Below are positions 48,384 through 61,084 of a stretch of DNA of 64,000 nt, in pieces (within the stretch, counting starts at the first letter, position 1; each line of letters begins with the position of its first letter). Position numbers and translations under genes: made by a program. The DNA comes from Myxocyprinus asiaticus. Its lineage: Eukaryota; Chordata; Actinopteri; Cypriniformes; Catostomidae. Location: the NCBI RefSeq assembly GCF_019703515.2, contig NC_059374.1, positions 20,144,595 to 20,208,594 of the forward strand, written 5' to 3'. A model generated the notes under the pieces. That model ran no database searches. It saw only the letters and a program-made list of their open reading frames with translations, and had not been told where the DNA came from.

Positions 48384-50052
48384 TTGACCTCTGACCTTGA
48401 AGAAGATGACCATTTGGAAGAAGACAGTAAGGACACGTCACTGGCAGAAGAACTGTCCACTTGGGCCAATGACTACCAGATAAAACACAATGCACTTGAC
48501 AACTTGCTCAAATTGTTACAAAGGCATGGACACAATGAATTACCCTCCACTGCACGGACTCTTCTGCACACTCCCCGACAACTTGACACAGAAATTATCT
48601 GGGATGGAATACATTTACTTTCCTCTAAAACAGAAAATACAAGAAACATTGGAAAATTACCCTCTTGATGAAGTAGCTGGACTCAATTTTGCTGATTTAT
48701 TATTTAATATTGATGGACTACCACTGTACAAGAGTTCAAAAACATGCATGTGGCCAGTCCTTTGTGCAGTCATGTTAGACCCTGTCACCATTTTTCCCAC
48801 AGCTCTGACATGTGGTGTAGGACAATCAACAGATTCTTGGGTTTTTGGAAGAGACAGTAAGGGAACTGGGCCATCTTATAAATCATGGAATCCACTTCAA
48901 GGGAAGAAAAATCAAAGTTAAGAGGTGCTTTGTGTACGATGCTCCAGCTCATGCATTAGTTAAAAATGTCAAACAGTTCTCTGGATACTTTGGCTGTGAC
49001 CGATGTGAGCAAAAAGGTGTGTGGCTTAACAGAGTCACTTACCAAGACACTGCTGACCTCATACTCCAGACAGATGAAGCATTCAGAAATCAAACACAAC
49101 TCCAACATCACCATGGGAGCACACCGTTGGCTCATCTCCCCATAGACATGGTGAGATGCTTTCCCATTGACTACATGCACCAGGCTTGTCTCAGTGTAAT
49201 GAAAAGGCTCCTGCTTATCTGGACTAAGGGAAAGAAAGAGTGGTGAGGCTTTCAACCAGCCAAATCACAGAGATTTGTGCAAGACTGCTGTCACTTCGAA
49301 ACTGCATCCCATCTGTTTTTGCACGAAAGCCTAGAAGTCTTGAGGAGTTGGACAGATGGAAAGCAACTGAGTTTCGTCAGTTCCTTCTGTACACAAGGAA
49401 GATTGTGTTGAAGGGAATACTGCAAGATGACCTGTACTTGCACTTCCTTTCTTTTAGTGTGGCCATGACAATATTAGTATGTCCAAGTCTTGTGCAGGAA
49501 CATTCCAGTTATGCCAATGAACTGCTGCATTACTTTGTGGAAAAAGATCGGGCACTCTATGGACAGGAGTTCCTTGTGTATAACACCCACGTCATTCTGC
49601 ACATTGCAAGTGATGCTGACAATTTCGGTGGTCTAGAAAACTGTAGTGCCTTTGAAAATTACCTGCAGAAGCTGAAGAAGATGGTGCGTTCTGGCAGAAA
49701 CCCACTGATTCAAGCTGCTAAGGGACTGGAGGAGGAGAGCAAAGAGAAAACAACAACAACAACAGTCCAGAAAATATCTACAAAGTCCCACGACTGCATA
49801 CATTCTGAATGAGGGGCAAAGTTGTGAGGTCCATCAAGTGTCCAACAAGGAAGAAAGAGTGTTTTGCCATGTGTTCAGCAAACCTGACCCTCTGTTCACC
49901 AGCCCGTGCACATCATTTTTGATTGGTGCTTGCAAATTCAACAAAAAAACAAAACACCATTACAGCATGGATTCCAAGAACAGAACTCAAAAAACATGCA
50001 ATTAAGATAAGCTCAGGAGAGAGAAGTGGGATCTTTTTGTCAGTGCTCCATA
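48384..50052 (+). pseudogene. Tnp2/CACTA-like transposase gene, decayed by frameshifts
   Basis: Successive frames give one collinear protein of about 550 residues. An N-terminal domain (AEELSTWANDYQIKHNALD, LLKLLQRHGH, LPSTARTLL) is followed by the core (NIDGLPLYKSS, MWPVLCAVML), then VYDAPAHALVK, the Cys pair FGCDRCEQKGVW, and FPIDYMHQACLSVMKRLL. The C-terminal part has IPSVFARKPRSL, DRWKATEFRQFLLYT, FLVYNTHVILHIA and NCSAFENYLQKLKKMVRSG, and a tail to about 50052. Frame changes lie near 48606, 48840, 49240 and 49790. The pattern of a DGLPL..WP core, a Cys-knuckle and a DYMH motif matches Transposase_21/Tnp2-type proteins of CACTA/EnSpm elements. That assignment is from memory and is moderate. 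The large conserved frame suggests the gene died recently relative to nearby LINEs. The DUF4806-type gene starts about 110 bp downstream on the same strand. Confidence 0.75.
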
Positions 50053-50279
50053 AATTATAATCAAAGAAGGTAACAGGTTAATTGCCATGTCATTTGATAT
50101 GAAGTGAATGGAAAAGTAATAGACTCATTTTCATTAATAATGAATCTCTTGTTTCTTGTAGAATGTTTGCAATTGTCAAATTCTTGGAGGAGGGGACTTG
50201 TGAGATGGTACCAGACATTTGGCTGTTTCAAGAAGATGAGGTATTGAGTTCTGTCACTTGTATCAGCAACATCCATTAC

Positions 50280-51054
50280 CAGAGGTGGGTAGTAACATGC
50301 AAAATTTACTGTTACGTTTACTTAAAGGAATAGTTCAGATGCTGCATGTTTCTCAGAAGGACGACAGACAACAAACTCTAATCAAGCTTCTGAACACAGG
50401 AATAAGGAACATTTACTGTCCTTAGCGTAACTGTGTATTGTACAAAACTGATGTTCTACATTTATTTGTTGCTTTATATACTCCACAAAATTAGTTACTA
50501 CAAAACACAGGACTTTAAATTGTTTTAAAATGACCACAATGTTTGAATATTAGTAACACATAATCTTGCATCATAATCTCTCTTCATGATGTCTCTTTGA
50601 ATATCTTATATTTTGAAATGTATTTGAGCATTCAGGCATGTGTCCGCATCAGCATGAGCGCTCTTTGAGCACACACGCATGTTCAGAGCACACACACAAG
50701 CCGCCTGTCAGCCAAAGAGTATGCAGCTATTACTAGACTGCTAGCTAATTATAAAATGTTGAGGTAATGTCGAATCGAATTCTGATTGGTCAAGCAAGGC
50801 ATTGTTGTTTCAAAGCAAATGCTAGTTCTAACTGGCTATATCACAAATATAGCCAGTTATTTTTTGTCATTATTATCATTATCATCTTAGTATATTACAT
50901 TGTAATCAGGCTACTTGTCCAGTCGGGTAAGTAAAATTGTCTTTCACTTGCCCCTTCAAAAATCCACTTGTCCCGGGCAAGCATACTAACATAAATGTCG
51001 AGCCCCGTTAAAAGTACTAGTACTTTAAGTTGTTTTACTACTCTACCCACCTCT
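50280..51054. mobile_element. hAT-like MITE in the first intron of the DUF4806-type gene
   Basis: It begins CAGAGGTGGGTAGTAAC and ends TTACTACTCTACCCACCTCT, with ATCCATTAC directly repeated outside both ends (50271-50279 and 51055-51063). A fragment of family A lies inside it. Noncoding. Confidence 0.85.
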
Positions 51055-51974
51055 ATCCATTACATTTGTTTTTATTTTCAGTTTAGATGGATTACTATAT
51101 CATCATTCAATTGCTGACTACAATTCAATTGCACTATTTTTCAATGCAGGTACAGTACTGCTACTGGCCACCAAAAAAGAAAAAAAAAGAAAAAAGTGAG
51201 CTGCCTGATACAAATAATTGGGCTCGTCACAGGATCAGGGTGTTTGCAAAAACAGGTATTTTTATTTTAACAGGCCATTCAAACAGTAGCGTAATTAATG
51301 TAACAGAATGCAGGTGTCTCCAGACACATTTTTGTTAATAGTTGTTAATAGTTCTTATACAACAGTTAGTTCCAGCCCTCAAATCTGACTGGATGAGGGG
51401 CCTTCCAAGAGTGATGATATAGGAGTCATAACACATAACTGTGATAATGGTTTGCCTCAATTCTGATTTACAGTCTCCACAATTTTCCATCAAATTACAA
51501 TGTAATTTAACTTTCTTATTCAAAAAAACCTCAAGAGCCAGGAATCGAGCTCTGCATGCTCCCAAAGAAAACCTATTCCATAAAGTGACAGATGGAAAAA
51601 CATGTCCTGTGTGAATGGCCCCCAAGAAGTATTAGATATAATTTATGTAATTTTGAAACAATGCTATATTATAGTTCCATGCCACCATATTTTTACTTCA
51701 GCTGACTATGAAAGAGCTAGGTTGAAAAAAGCAGTTGAGCAGTCTTCTCTTGAGAGCTGTGGTGACGCCCCCCCCCCCCCCCCAAAAAAAAAGACCTGTT
51801 AGCTTCAGCAGCTCTGATGAAAGTATGAACCTAAGCATGTGAAAGGAGTGCATGAATAGGATTAAAATTATTATTATTATTTAGTTATTATTATTTTCTT
51901 TTTTAAGATACTTCACCAATACATCCTCCCCAAAAGAAGAGCCAGGTGTACTGCACAACCACAGGTAAGCCTAT

Positions 51975-52054
51975 GTTAAAGGAATAGTTCACTCAAAAAT
52001 TATTATTCTCTTACTCGCCTTCATGATGTTGTATGACAGGTGTATATAGATAGA

Positions 52055-52092
<38 letters not shown>

Positions 52093-52097
52093 CACAC
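51975..52097. repeat. Family A left-end fragment and GATA/GACA microsatellite
   Basis: TTAAAGGAATAGTTCACTC begins a truncated family A copy. (GATA)n followed by (GACA)n occupies 52045-52097. Confidence 0.8.
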
Positions 52098-52665
52098 TGC
52101 CTGGCTAAAAGCCTTTAGCCTTGATTACGGCACTCATATGAGATGCTTGATAGATTTCTTGACCAACTACTAGCTACAGTATTTGTACCACATTACCATT
52201 ACCTGTGGTGAGGAAAGAAGAAGATGAGAAACTGATGCACTCATCACAGATATCTCAGCAGATATTTTATGTAGCTATCTTGGACCAGTAACCTTTAGTT
52301 ATGGTTAAAAAATTAAAAAATAGTGAAAAATTAAAATGAATAGGCTTGGAAATGGAAATGATTTAACAATGCTTTAAACAAATTTATTTTAATATAACAA
52401 CTGAAGTATTTAATTTAACAGTATTTATTTATAAAATGTAAATGTATAGGGAATTGTTTTGGAATCAGATCGTGACTCCCAGAATTGGAATCGGATCAAA
52501 TCGCGAGGAACCTAAAGATTCTCACCTTTACTCGTGTGTTTTCAGATTACGAGCGGCTTCACAGACTCACTTTAAAGCAAGCAACACGTGCATATTATTT
52601 AAATTAAATACATTTGACATACTTACAAGGTATCATCTAATCATACTTTCATTGATAATATACGG

Positions 52666-53721
52666 CAGGGTTCCTCAATTAGTTTTTACCAAGGGCCAAA
52701 TTTTGTCGATAATACCACGGAGGAAGCCACGGGCCACTGTCGTGGATGTTATGACAAAGTGTTTGTGCTGCTGCTATTATTGTTATTGTTGTTGTTGTTA
52801 TTATGAGAATCATTATTATTATTGTCATTATTATTACTATTGTTGTTTTTATTATTTTTTGTTATTAATATATATATAATTAATCTGTTTTTATTATTAG
52901 TTCTTTTTCTCAGTATTAGTAGTCTGTTTTATTTATTCAAACAATTATGAACATTTAGTTTGTATACTAATATATCAATCTTATACTGCCACGGTCTGAG
53001 TGCATAGCAAACACGTTGGCTCTGCGTTGTGGTGGTCAGGCAAAATAAAACAAAACTGTTCAGTCCATTCACCTTTGAATTGTCTATTTCAATGTCCACT
53101 TTCTTTTTTTTCACACTCTTCATGTTTTAGCTGTCTTCTTGGAGTATAGTCCGAACTCGGAAAAGCACATATACAATAAATTATACCCATTTATACACAT
53201 CATTTTAAATTATAGACTGCCACATACCTCTGCGTATATGCGCTCGTACATCTGGGGGAATACCAGAGTATTACGTTAGAGGGGAAACCCCACTATTTCA
53301 GCGCAATTCTGCTGCAGATCGCAATAGAAAGTTAATGAAACAAATGCAGCAGCAACTGTGGAATAACTGTGAATAATGCCTTGTTTGTTATTTGCAAAAG
53401 CCTCGCCGGGAATTACGTTGCTTTCATACAGAGCCGCATGTACAGTATATGGGAGTTGAGAGTTTGCCAGATATATACAGGAAAGCAGCTTTCTCACAAT
53501 ATAAGCCACATTCTCGCAATACGCCTCTTGCTGATGTCCTTGTAAACACAATGGCTGTCAGTGATGCTGACTTTGAATTTTCAACGCAGCTGCTTGTTTG
53601 CGGGTTCCCGCACACAAAGTGACCCGAGCTGCAAAGCACAAAATGCTTGGCAGTGCCAGGCGAAAGTATAAACAAGGCTTCTAGTAAACGGTACCCATGG
53701 GCCACCTATCGAAGAACCCTG
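52666..53721. mobile_element. hAT-like element in intron 4 of the DUF4806-type gene
   Basis: It begins CAGGGTTCCTCAATTAGTT and ends TATCGAAGAACCCTG. Flanks ATATACGG and ATATATGG match at 7 of 8 bases. A trinucleotide-rich stretch (GTT/ATT) lies at 52780-52860. No transposase. Confidence 0.75.
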
Positions 53722-54079
53722 ATATATGGTATATCTTGCTTTTTATTTGCCTTCTATGTTTGTTTAACTTAATTTTTGATTGTCACTACAGTGGAACCAC
53801 AGCTGCGAATTCCACCTTCAATTAAGTCATGCAAGCCATTCAAACCATCATGCAAGAAAACCGCCATGAATCAAGGAAGCCATCAGTCAATAAAAATAAC
53901 ATCAACACCAAGAGGTGAAGACCTTCTCACTCCTGTTGTGTCATTAAGGCCAGCTCCTCCCAGAGACATCCAGAACAATGGTAGTATTTTTGACAGTCCA
54001 AAAAACATATTTAGTCAGCATCAAATTAATCCACTTGACTCCAGTCGATCAAGTAACGTCTTCTGCAGTGAATCAGTAC

Positions 54080-54710
54080 GTATTTTGTGAAAAACAAATT
54101 GCTAATTTAAGCTTTATTAACTTTCAAAAATCACTTCCTGTAAACACTCGATGCCTCACGTCGATGTCGTGTGATGTCATCAATTCAGAAGTTCTGCTCT
54201 GTGCACTACAGAGGAATGAACATCATGTGAGATTCAGTTCAAATAGCTACAGAGAGCTAACCGGATGTTCCGATTTAAAGTTGAAAATGTTTTATTTAGC
54301 AATTTGTTTTTCACACAAACTTATCAATTCACTTCAGAAGACATTACTTGATCGACTGGAGTCCTGTGGATTACTTTGATGCTGCCTAAATATGCTTTTT
54401 GGACTATCAAATCTTGATGGCTGTTCACTTTCACTGGGTGCATGGTTTTCCTTCTAAAAATCTTCGTTTCTGTTCTGATGAAGAAAGAAGGTCATATTCA
54501 TCTTGGATGGCCTGATGGTGTGTAAATTATCAGCAAATTTTCATTTTTGGGTGATACAACTTAATGAATTAGTAGATGTAGACATAAAAAACTAAGATTA
54601 ATAAATGCTGTATTAGCATTTATTGATCAAGTAATTCTTGTTAGCTCATGTTAATGTAGTTAACCAATGTTAACGAATACAACCTTATTGTAAAGTGCTA
54701 CCCTGATGTT
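54080..54710. repeat. Family A and family B MITE copies in intron 5 of the DUF4806-type gene
   Basis: 54080-54565 carries the long family A sub-family: GATCGACTGGAGTCCTGTGG, ATGCTGCCTAAATATGC, and an end with TTTTTGGGTGATACAAC. 54600-54710 is half of a family B element ending CAACCTTATTGTAAAGTGC. Confidence 0.65.
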
Positions 54711-56066
54711 AAAATCTTGCTGTCGTACATTCTTAAAATTGATATCCCTCAGATCACCACCTGAGCCTACTCACCCAAAAAATAATTAGCATGATGAAGG
54801 AGATAAGGAGAACCATAGCTGCCATGCCTGGGGTGATGGGACCAGTCAGCGTGTGGAGGAGTTGAACTTTAATGCATGTGGCACTATAGAGGAACTCCTC
54901 TCCCTTGAAGACAAACTAAAAGAAAGTGGTGTGTTGCTGGTGAAATATCTCCAAAAACCCAATAATAAAGTCCAGAGTTAAGTTAATTTTCAATATACAT
55001 TTAATGTACACTGTTGAAAAAAGTATTTTATTTTGCAGACACACCATTTAAGTCTTGTAGGGGGACCAAACCCTGGGGAGATGCGGGCAGTGACCTCCTA
55101 CAGTGTCTGGAAGGAGTTCACATTGAAGGGGAAAAAGCGGAAGAGACCACTGCTAAACACGCATTATGAAGGTTATGAAAGGTAAGTACAAAAATGGCAT
55201 TGAATCCAAAACAATCTACACTTAAAACTATTGCTATACAAAACTTGCTGTTACGGGATTTCATTTCACAGAGACAGTGATGAGGTCCAGTTGAGGACTT
55301 CAGCAGGCAAAAGTGGAGGACATTGTGGCAGACACACTAAAACATGCTCCAGCAAGGTGTCAAAATTATGTGAGTTGCTTTAACCACTGGGTCTCTGTAA
55401 TGGTTTGGGGCAATCTACAAACCCCATTTCCAGAAAAGTTGGGACATGAAGCGGGCAAATTTTCATTTTTGGGTGAACTATTCCTTTAATATCGAATAGT
55501 GATTAAAAATGACTGGAACTACCTGTGTGGTTCAACGGTTTGAACCACGCACCTTTCCAGCCAATCAGAATCGAACATTCTAACAGACCATAGTATAATA
55601 AAGCAATATCACAATCACGCTGTTGGTCTGTTCATCAGTACATTTGTAATTCAGAATGTAATCAATGCCATGCTGATATATGGACCAACAGCATGATTAT
55701 GAGTGATATTGCTTTTACACAACAATCCCACAAATTAGTAAATAATATTGAATAACTTGTATCAGACAAAAATTAGCCTGTTCACACATTTCTCCCCTGC
55801 CATCAAAAATAGTTTCAAAAGAAGTTTTCATTCACTTCTATTGTTTGGGTCAAGAACCACTTGCTGTTTTTCAACAAATTGGTTGAGTAAATGATTCATT
55901 GTGTGTAAAGAAGCTGATTTGTCGCCACCTACTGGCTATAACGTGTAATACATTGCTGTAGAACTAAAATATACTCCATTTTCAGCAGCAGGAGCAGAAA
56001 AAGATTGTGCAGCAGCAACAAGACAGTGATGATGAGACAATCATACTTTTTGAGGGAGAAGAATGA

Positions 56067-58744
56067 AACATTTTTAATTAGGTTATATTGCAATCATTTT
56101 ACATATTTATGTATTATTGATTTTGTTTCATTTATGATTTGATAATATGTTTTATTGTCTGTGCTTATGACCTTGTTGGTAACACTTTACATTAAGATTC
56201 TCTATGTCGAATGACTTGTGTTCAAAATGTATTCGCCTTGTTTGTATAAGAATTAACATTAAAGTTAATAAAAGCTTTAAATGTATTGTTAAAGATGTTA
56301 ACTATTGCGTTAATGAATGTTAATGTTTACACCCTTATTGTAAGGTGTTATCGTAGTGTTTTTTAAAATCTCATTGTTAACCACATAATTATTCATTGTG
56401 TAATATCGGATGTTGGTTGTCTTGGTTTTTCTAATGTGCAAGTAGTATTTTAGTAGTCTACACAGTAAAATTGCATGAAATCCCTCAGAATCCCTAAGAA
56501 GCTAAGAACATTTGTAATATTTGTTAACTGCCAACAAATAAACGTATGAACTGGAAAGGAGCAGGTTGTGGCTAAATTAGTCATTTTTGAGATACACATG
56601 AATGTTGGGGTGGGGGATTCTAATAGCTTCCACTAGAAATATCATTATGATTGCAGTGTGTTTGGGGCCATATTCCATTAGGATTCAATGACTTGTATTG
56701 GTTTCCATTACAGACAAGGAACTCTAAAATATGATTTTCAGATTGCATGATACAGATGACATATTTGACCCAATAATCTGTGCTTGCAGCAATATTTGTT
56801 ATTCATTTCTTTGTTTCCCATAAAAGCTATCTTAATCTGTTTAATTTTTAACAGTTATAATATTTTAGCTACATTTCCTTCCAACAGTGGAATTATCAGT
56901 ATTTTTATTCCAGCTATTGTATAAACCAGTGGTCTATAAATATTTTTAGAAAACAAACTGATTTTTTGGATTGATTATTATTTGTGGCTGCATTTAGAGT
57001 AGAAATAAAAAAAATGATCATATGTTTGTCCCTGGAAAATAATTGGGGTCTGAAAGGGTTAAGACATGTTAATTGCACTGAAATTATAACAGTTCCACAA
57101 ATTTCACAATGCCTCACAAAGTGTAACATTTAATGTTTTTCATCACTTTTATTAGAAAAGTTAAATCTGCTATAATATATTTTCTATTTTAAATCAGGTG
57201 TACCAGTGAGAAAACATTTTTTCCATATTTGGCCTTATATTGTTTATATTTTGTAAATAAATACTATGAATAACTAAATGTGTTTTGTGGTTAAATATTT
57301 ATTCTATGCTTACATGGACTTATTTATTAATATAGTGAAGTTACTGAGATTTTTGGAGATGAAGTGAAGAATCAATACATTAAGGTCAACCCTGGTTATC
57401 TGCAGGTAAGGTGGGATTTAAAACATTACTACATAAGTGAAATGCAATGTCAGACGTACTGGCGATGTTGCTGGTACAAAAATATAGTTTGGTCATTGCA
57501 TCGTACTCACTACGTACCAAGAATATTTCTTTTTCACAAATTTCTCTCGATATGAAAGCTTCCAGGATTAGTGAAGACAGCGGAGGCCCTGTGTGTGATC
57601 CTGTTAATTACAACCATTCATTGAATATTACGAGGTTCACCATGTTAACATGCTAGTCCAACTAGTCCACACAAATAACTTGATTTGTTTACTAATTAAT
57701 CTATTCATCCATTTATATAGACTGTCTATTTTATGCATTTCATTATTATTATTATTATTATTAGACTCAAATAAAACGTAGGTTTCCTGATATTAAAGTT
57801 TTAGCATTAAGTGTAGATATTTAAAGTGTAGGTGTTTAAATGGTATCAGGTGTAATTTCGCATTTGTCCTTCAGGTGTCTGTATAAGTGTGTGTCCTGAT
57901 GATGCTCTTAGCGCTGTACGATTACTCCAGAGCACTCGTAAATCTACGAGCATTTTCAAGTACTACTTAAGTTACAATGCTTTGGGAAATGGGCTGCAAA
58001 ACTAAGATGAATCGTAAGATGGATTCTACAATCTACTTAGGTTTACGATGCTTTTGGGAAACGAGGCCCTGGTCCGTTCTGGGTTCCTCTTCACAATGTT
58101 ACTGTCAGGTCCTCACCACGTTGCAGCAACGTATACAAAGACGTCGCCACAACGTATATGGGAATCACAAAGTTACATCAGCGCGACTTTACGTTGGTAC
58201 GTCGTTGCGACGAATATGGTCCGGTCTGGCGACATCTTAACGTAACTTTGTTAGCTGGGTACCAGGTCCCTTTGCACAGGGCAGACAAGAACATCCACAT
58301 TTTAGGTTCAAAAGCCTAAATTACACAGCACACAAGAACATAGCCGATTACATTTTTGCAGCAAGAGTATAGCCTATCAGTGTAACGTTAAAAGACACTG
58401 ACAACTGTTAATATTAAATTGCTCGGCAGCAGCTTATAGTAAACCAAAAGTGTTACCATGAGATGCGCAGCTACAGTAGGTGCTCCAACAGTTAAAATAG
58501 ACCAAACGTGGCTTGGTGTTCAGGGGGTGTTGAGATGAAGGCCCTCATGATTTATAAATAATTGTGACTCTATTCAGTGTTATAAATTATTCCTCAAGAC
58601 TTCCTCAAGCATACAGTTTTTAGGAAAACATATCCAAAATGCTTTAATGTGTTTATTAAAAAAATAAAGACTGACAAAAAGAAAAGAACAACCATCATCT
58701 CGACACCAGGGGGTGCTGCAGCACCCCTACTTCTCATGGCCTTG
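56067..58744. other. Intergenic repeats; no gene
   Basis: 56180-56355 is a family B copy (GGTAACACTTTACATTAAG to CTTATTGTAAGGTG). 58082-58255 is an ACGT-rich repeat ending TTTGTTAGCTGGG, related to 32723-32820. A TTAA with CCCTTT in inverted form at 57053-57062 has no matching partner. The segments 56360-58080 and 58260-58744 hold no recognised gene or RNA. Confidence 0.5.
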
Positions 58745-58850
58745 TGTAATCGCATCTTAATACCAGGTGGAAACAGGGCCTTTGTGATGTGACTTGATTG
58801 TTGTGGTTTGATTTCTTTGTGTTGTGAACTTTTGTTTACTTTGTAAATTA
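58745..58850. repeat. End of a family H element joined to a remnant of the 21-bp minisatellite
   Basis: CGCATCTTAATACCAGGTGGAAAC followed by AGGGCC is the family H terminal inverted repeat. It is followed at once by TTGTGATGTGACTTGATTGTTGTGGTTTG and TTTCTTTGTGTTGTGAAC, a few degenerate units of the minisatellite found at 27419-30072. Confidence 0.7.
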
Positions 58851-58944
58851 TGTTGTGTACCTCTGGGCTAATACCACTATACAACAGTTCTATTGAGCTA
58901 ACTATAACTGTAGTAACTCTGGTACTTTTGAATAAAAAAATAAT

Positions 58945-59239
58945 GGTAACACATTACAATAAGGTTCCATTCGTTAACATTAGTTAATGCTTTAGGTATC
59001 ATGAACTAACAATGAAAAGTGGATTTATTCATATTTGTTAATGTTCGTTAATTACAATACAATTGTTCATTGTTAGCATAGTTAATTCAACTAATGTTAA
59101 CAAACACAAATTTTGATTTAAAAAATGTATTACTACATGTTTAAATTAACATCAAGATTAATAAATTCTGTAAGTATTGTTAATCTTCAGTTCTTGTTAA
59201 CTAATGTTAACAAATATAACCTTATTGTAAAGTGTTACC
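58945..59239. repeat. Family B MITE, clean copy
   Basis: A 295-bp palindromic element beginning GGTAACACATTACAATAAGG and ending CCTTATTGTAAAGTGTTACC. It serves as the local reference for the copies at 10005, 12386, 54600 and 56180. Confidence 0.85.
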
Positions 59240-60437
59240 AAAATAATAATACAAAAATGGTACCTGGTAAATATTGGTAAGGGTTGGCATGACAGATTTC
59301 CAGAGAACATTACCCAAATGTTAGCGCAAGGTTTCCATTTGGTTATTTTTAGGAACCAATTCCCAACATTTTTGGAATGATATTTTTAAGGTTTTATAAC
59401 CAAAAATCTGAACATTATGGGAACCAAAAATAGTTAGCTGAGTAACAGATACTTAATATTTGTAAATATGTGTTTATAAAAGCTTAAAATGAAAGCTATA
59501 GTCTTGATTTGACTATTATTTTGGTAATAAACAATAATGATTAAAAACACTCCTTTAGATTCTACTTTATCATTTTGCTGGATTAGTTTAGCACCAAAAT
59601 ACTATGTAATAATCATTAAGAACAGACCTTTATAAATCCATTATATTAAAAAAACATCTACAGAGTGAAAATTATTGCTTTTAATTAGCTTTTTCTAAAA
59701 ACTAACAAACAAACAAAAATGATCTGATATACACAAGGAATAAAACAGACTTTATGTTTCAATGAGTTTAATTAAAATGTGTTCTTTGCATGTCATTTTA
59801 AAGCATACCCATCATACTGTTATTTCATTGGTCAAAGCCCCATATACAGTACATGGAACAATGTACAGTTTTGGGGCAAACTGGCAGTGAACAACTGAAC
59901 AATTTGTGTACAATGGGCAAAAATAATAACATTCTCTCCCATAATCAAAAATGTTATTGAATATATAGAATGCAAACAAATCATTAACACTTCTGAAACA
60001 TTAAACCATTTCTTCACCAGTCACACACTGCCATGCACTGTCCCAAGTAAGGCCGCCCTCTTCTGGCCTGTCACTTGTGATCAAATCTTTAACATCAGAG
60101 ATGGGCAAGCAGATGGTCATGCAATGAGTGATGACATTGGAACTCTTATCAAAGTAATATGTGTCCTATTAGTCCTGTTTCAAACAGGACTGTTCGTATA
60201 CATCATGTTATAAAAGGACAATCAGCTACCATTTACTAGAAAGCTATGTGAATATTCCTGAAAAAAACATACGACAAAGAACATCTCCAGAACACAATCA
60301 CAGTGCACGAGCTTGCAGTCAACAGTGTGAAATATTCTTCTTCAGAGGTATAAAAATGAGCAGTCATTTTAGTGTTAAGTCGGTGCATGTTGGAAAAATG
60401 ACTGAACTGTAAAAATCCCAAAGATAAGAAATCCACA
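59240..60437. other. No transposon recognised; possible far 3' UTR of ncam1
   Basis: Unique-looking AT-rich sequence. On the minus strand ATTAAA occurs at 59772-59767 and could serve as a polyadenylation signal for a long ncam1 3' UTR, but no cleavage site can be proved. No other coding motif. Confidence 0.3.
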
Positions 60438-61084
60438 TTAAAGGGAGAGTTCACCCAAAAATAAAAATTATCTCATCATTTACTAACCCTCATGCCATGC
60501 CAGATTTGTTTGACTTTCTTTTTCTGCAGAACTCAAATGAAGATTTTTAGAAGAATATCTCAGCTCTGTAGGTACATACAATACAAATGAATGGTGACCA
60601 GAACTTTCTAGCTTCAAAAAGTACATAAAGGCAGCATAAAAGTAATCTATATGACTCCATTGGTTAAAAATACATCGTCAGAAGCAATATAATAGGAATG
60701 GGTGAGAAACAGATCAATATTTAAGTCCTTTTTTTACTATAAATGGCAACTTTCACATTATGAAAGTGAAAGTGGATATTTATAGTGAAAAAGGATTGAA
60801 ATACTGATCTGTTTCTCACCCAAAGTGATTGCATCGCTTCAAACGACATATTAAATCACTGGAGTCCAGCTGCCTTAAATTCATGCTGCCTTTATGTGAT
60901 TTTTGGATCTTTATAGGTCTGGTCAGCATTCTCTTGCATTGTATGGACCAACAGAGCTGAGATATTCCTCAAAAAAATCTTCGTTTGTGTTCAGCAAAAG
61001 AAAGAAAGTCATACACTTCTGGGATGGCATGAGGGTGAGAAAATGATGAGAGAATTTTTATTTTTGGGAGAACTATCCCTTTAA
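60438..61084. repeat. Family A long palindrome, intact copy
   Basis: TTAA bounds both ends (60438-60441 and 61081-61084). The arms pair from AAAGGGAGAGTTCACCC to GGAGAACTATCCCTTT and include the GAAACAGATCAATATTTA core. 647 bp, noncoding. Confidence 0.85.

Larger units (their letters stand above)
50163..56066 (+). pseudogene. DUF4806-type gene, nine exons, carrying some frame defects
   Basis: Exons inferred from splice sites and phase: 50163-50240 (MFAIVKFLEEG, VPDIWL), 51150-51255 (YCYWPPKK, WARHRIRV), 51702 to about 51822 (DYERARLKKAVE), 51908-51964, 53792-53980, 54753-54939 (LLTQKIISMMKEI, then TIEELLSLEDKLKE), 55040-55181 (HLSLVGGPNPGE, VWKEFTLKGKK), 55272-55369 (VEDIVADTLKHAPAR in a shifted frame) and 55986-56066 (a Gln/Asp/Glu-rich end, stop at 56064). 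Introns keep the frame in most cases. The order F-V-x-F, V-P-x-W, C-Y-W-P-P, then a C-terminal EELLxLExxL...LSxxGG block matches fish DUF4806 proteins of unknown function. Defects: a C16A9 run shifts the frame in exon 3, and there are shifts in exons 6 and 8. Introns hold hAT-like insertions at 50280 and 52666. Confidence 0.65.

Noticed and set aside
44261..57057. One giant piggyBac-like element ending at the inverted CCCTTT plus TTAA near 57057
   Set aside because: Only the first six or so bases match the left end, whereas the right end at 48334 matches about 15 of 19 positions and restores the interrupted frame.
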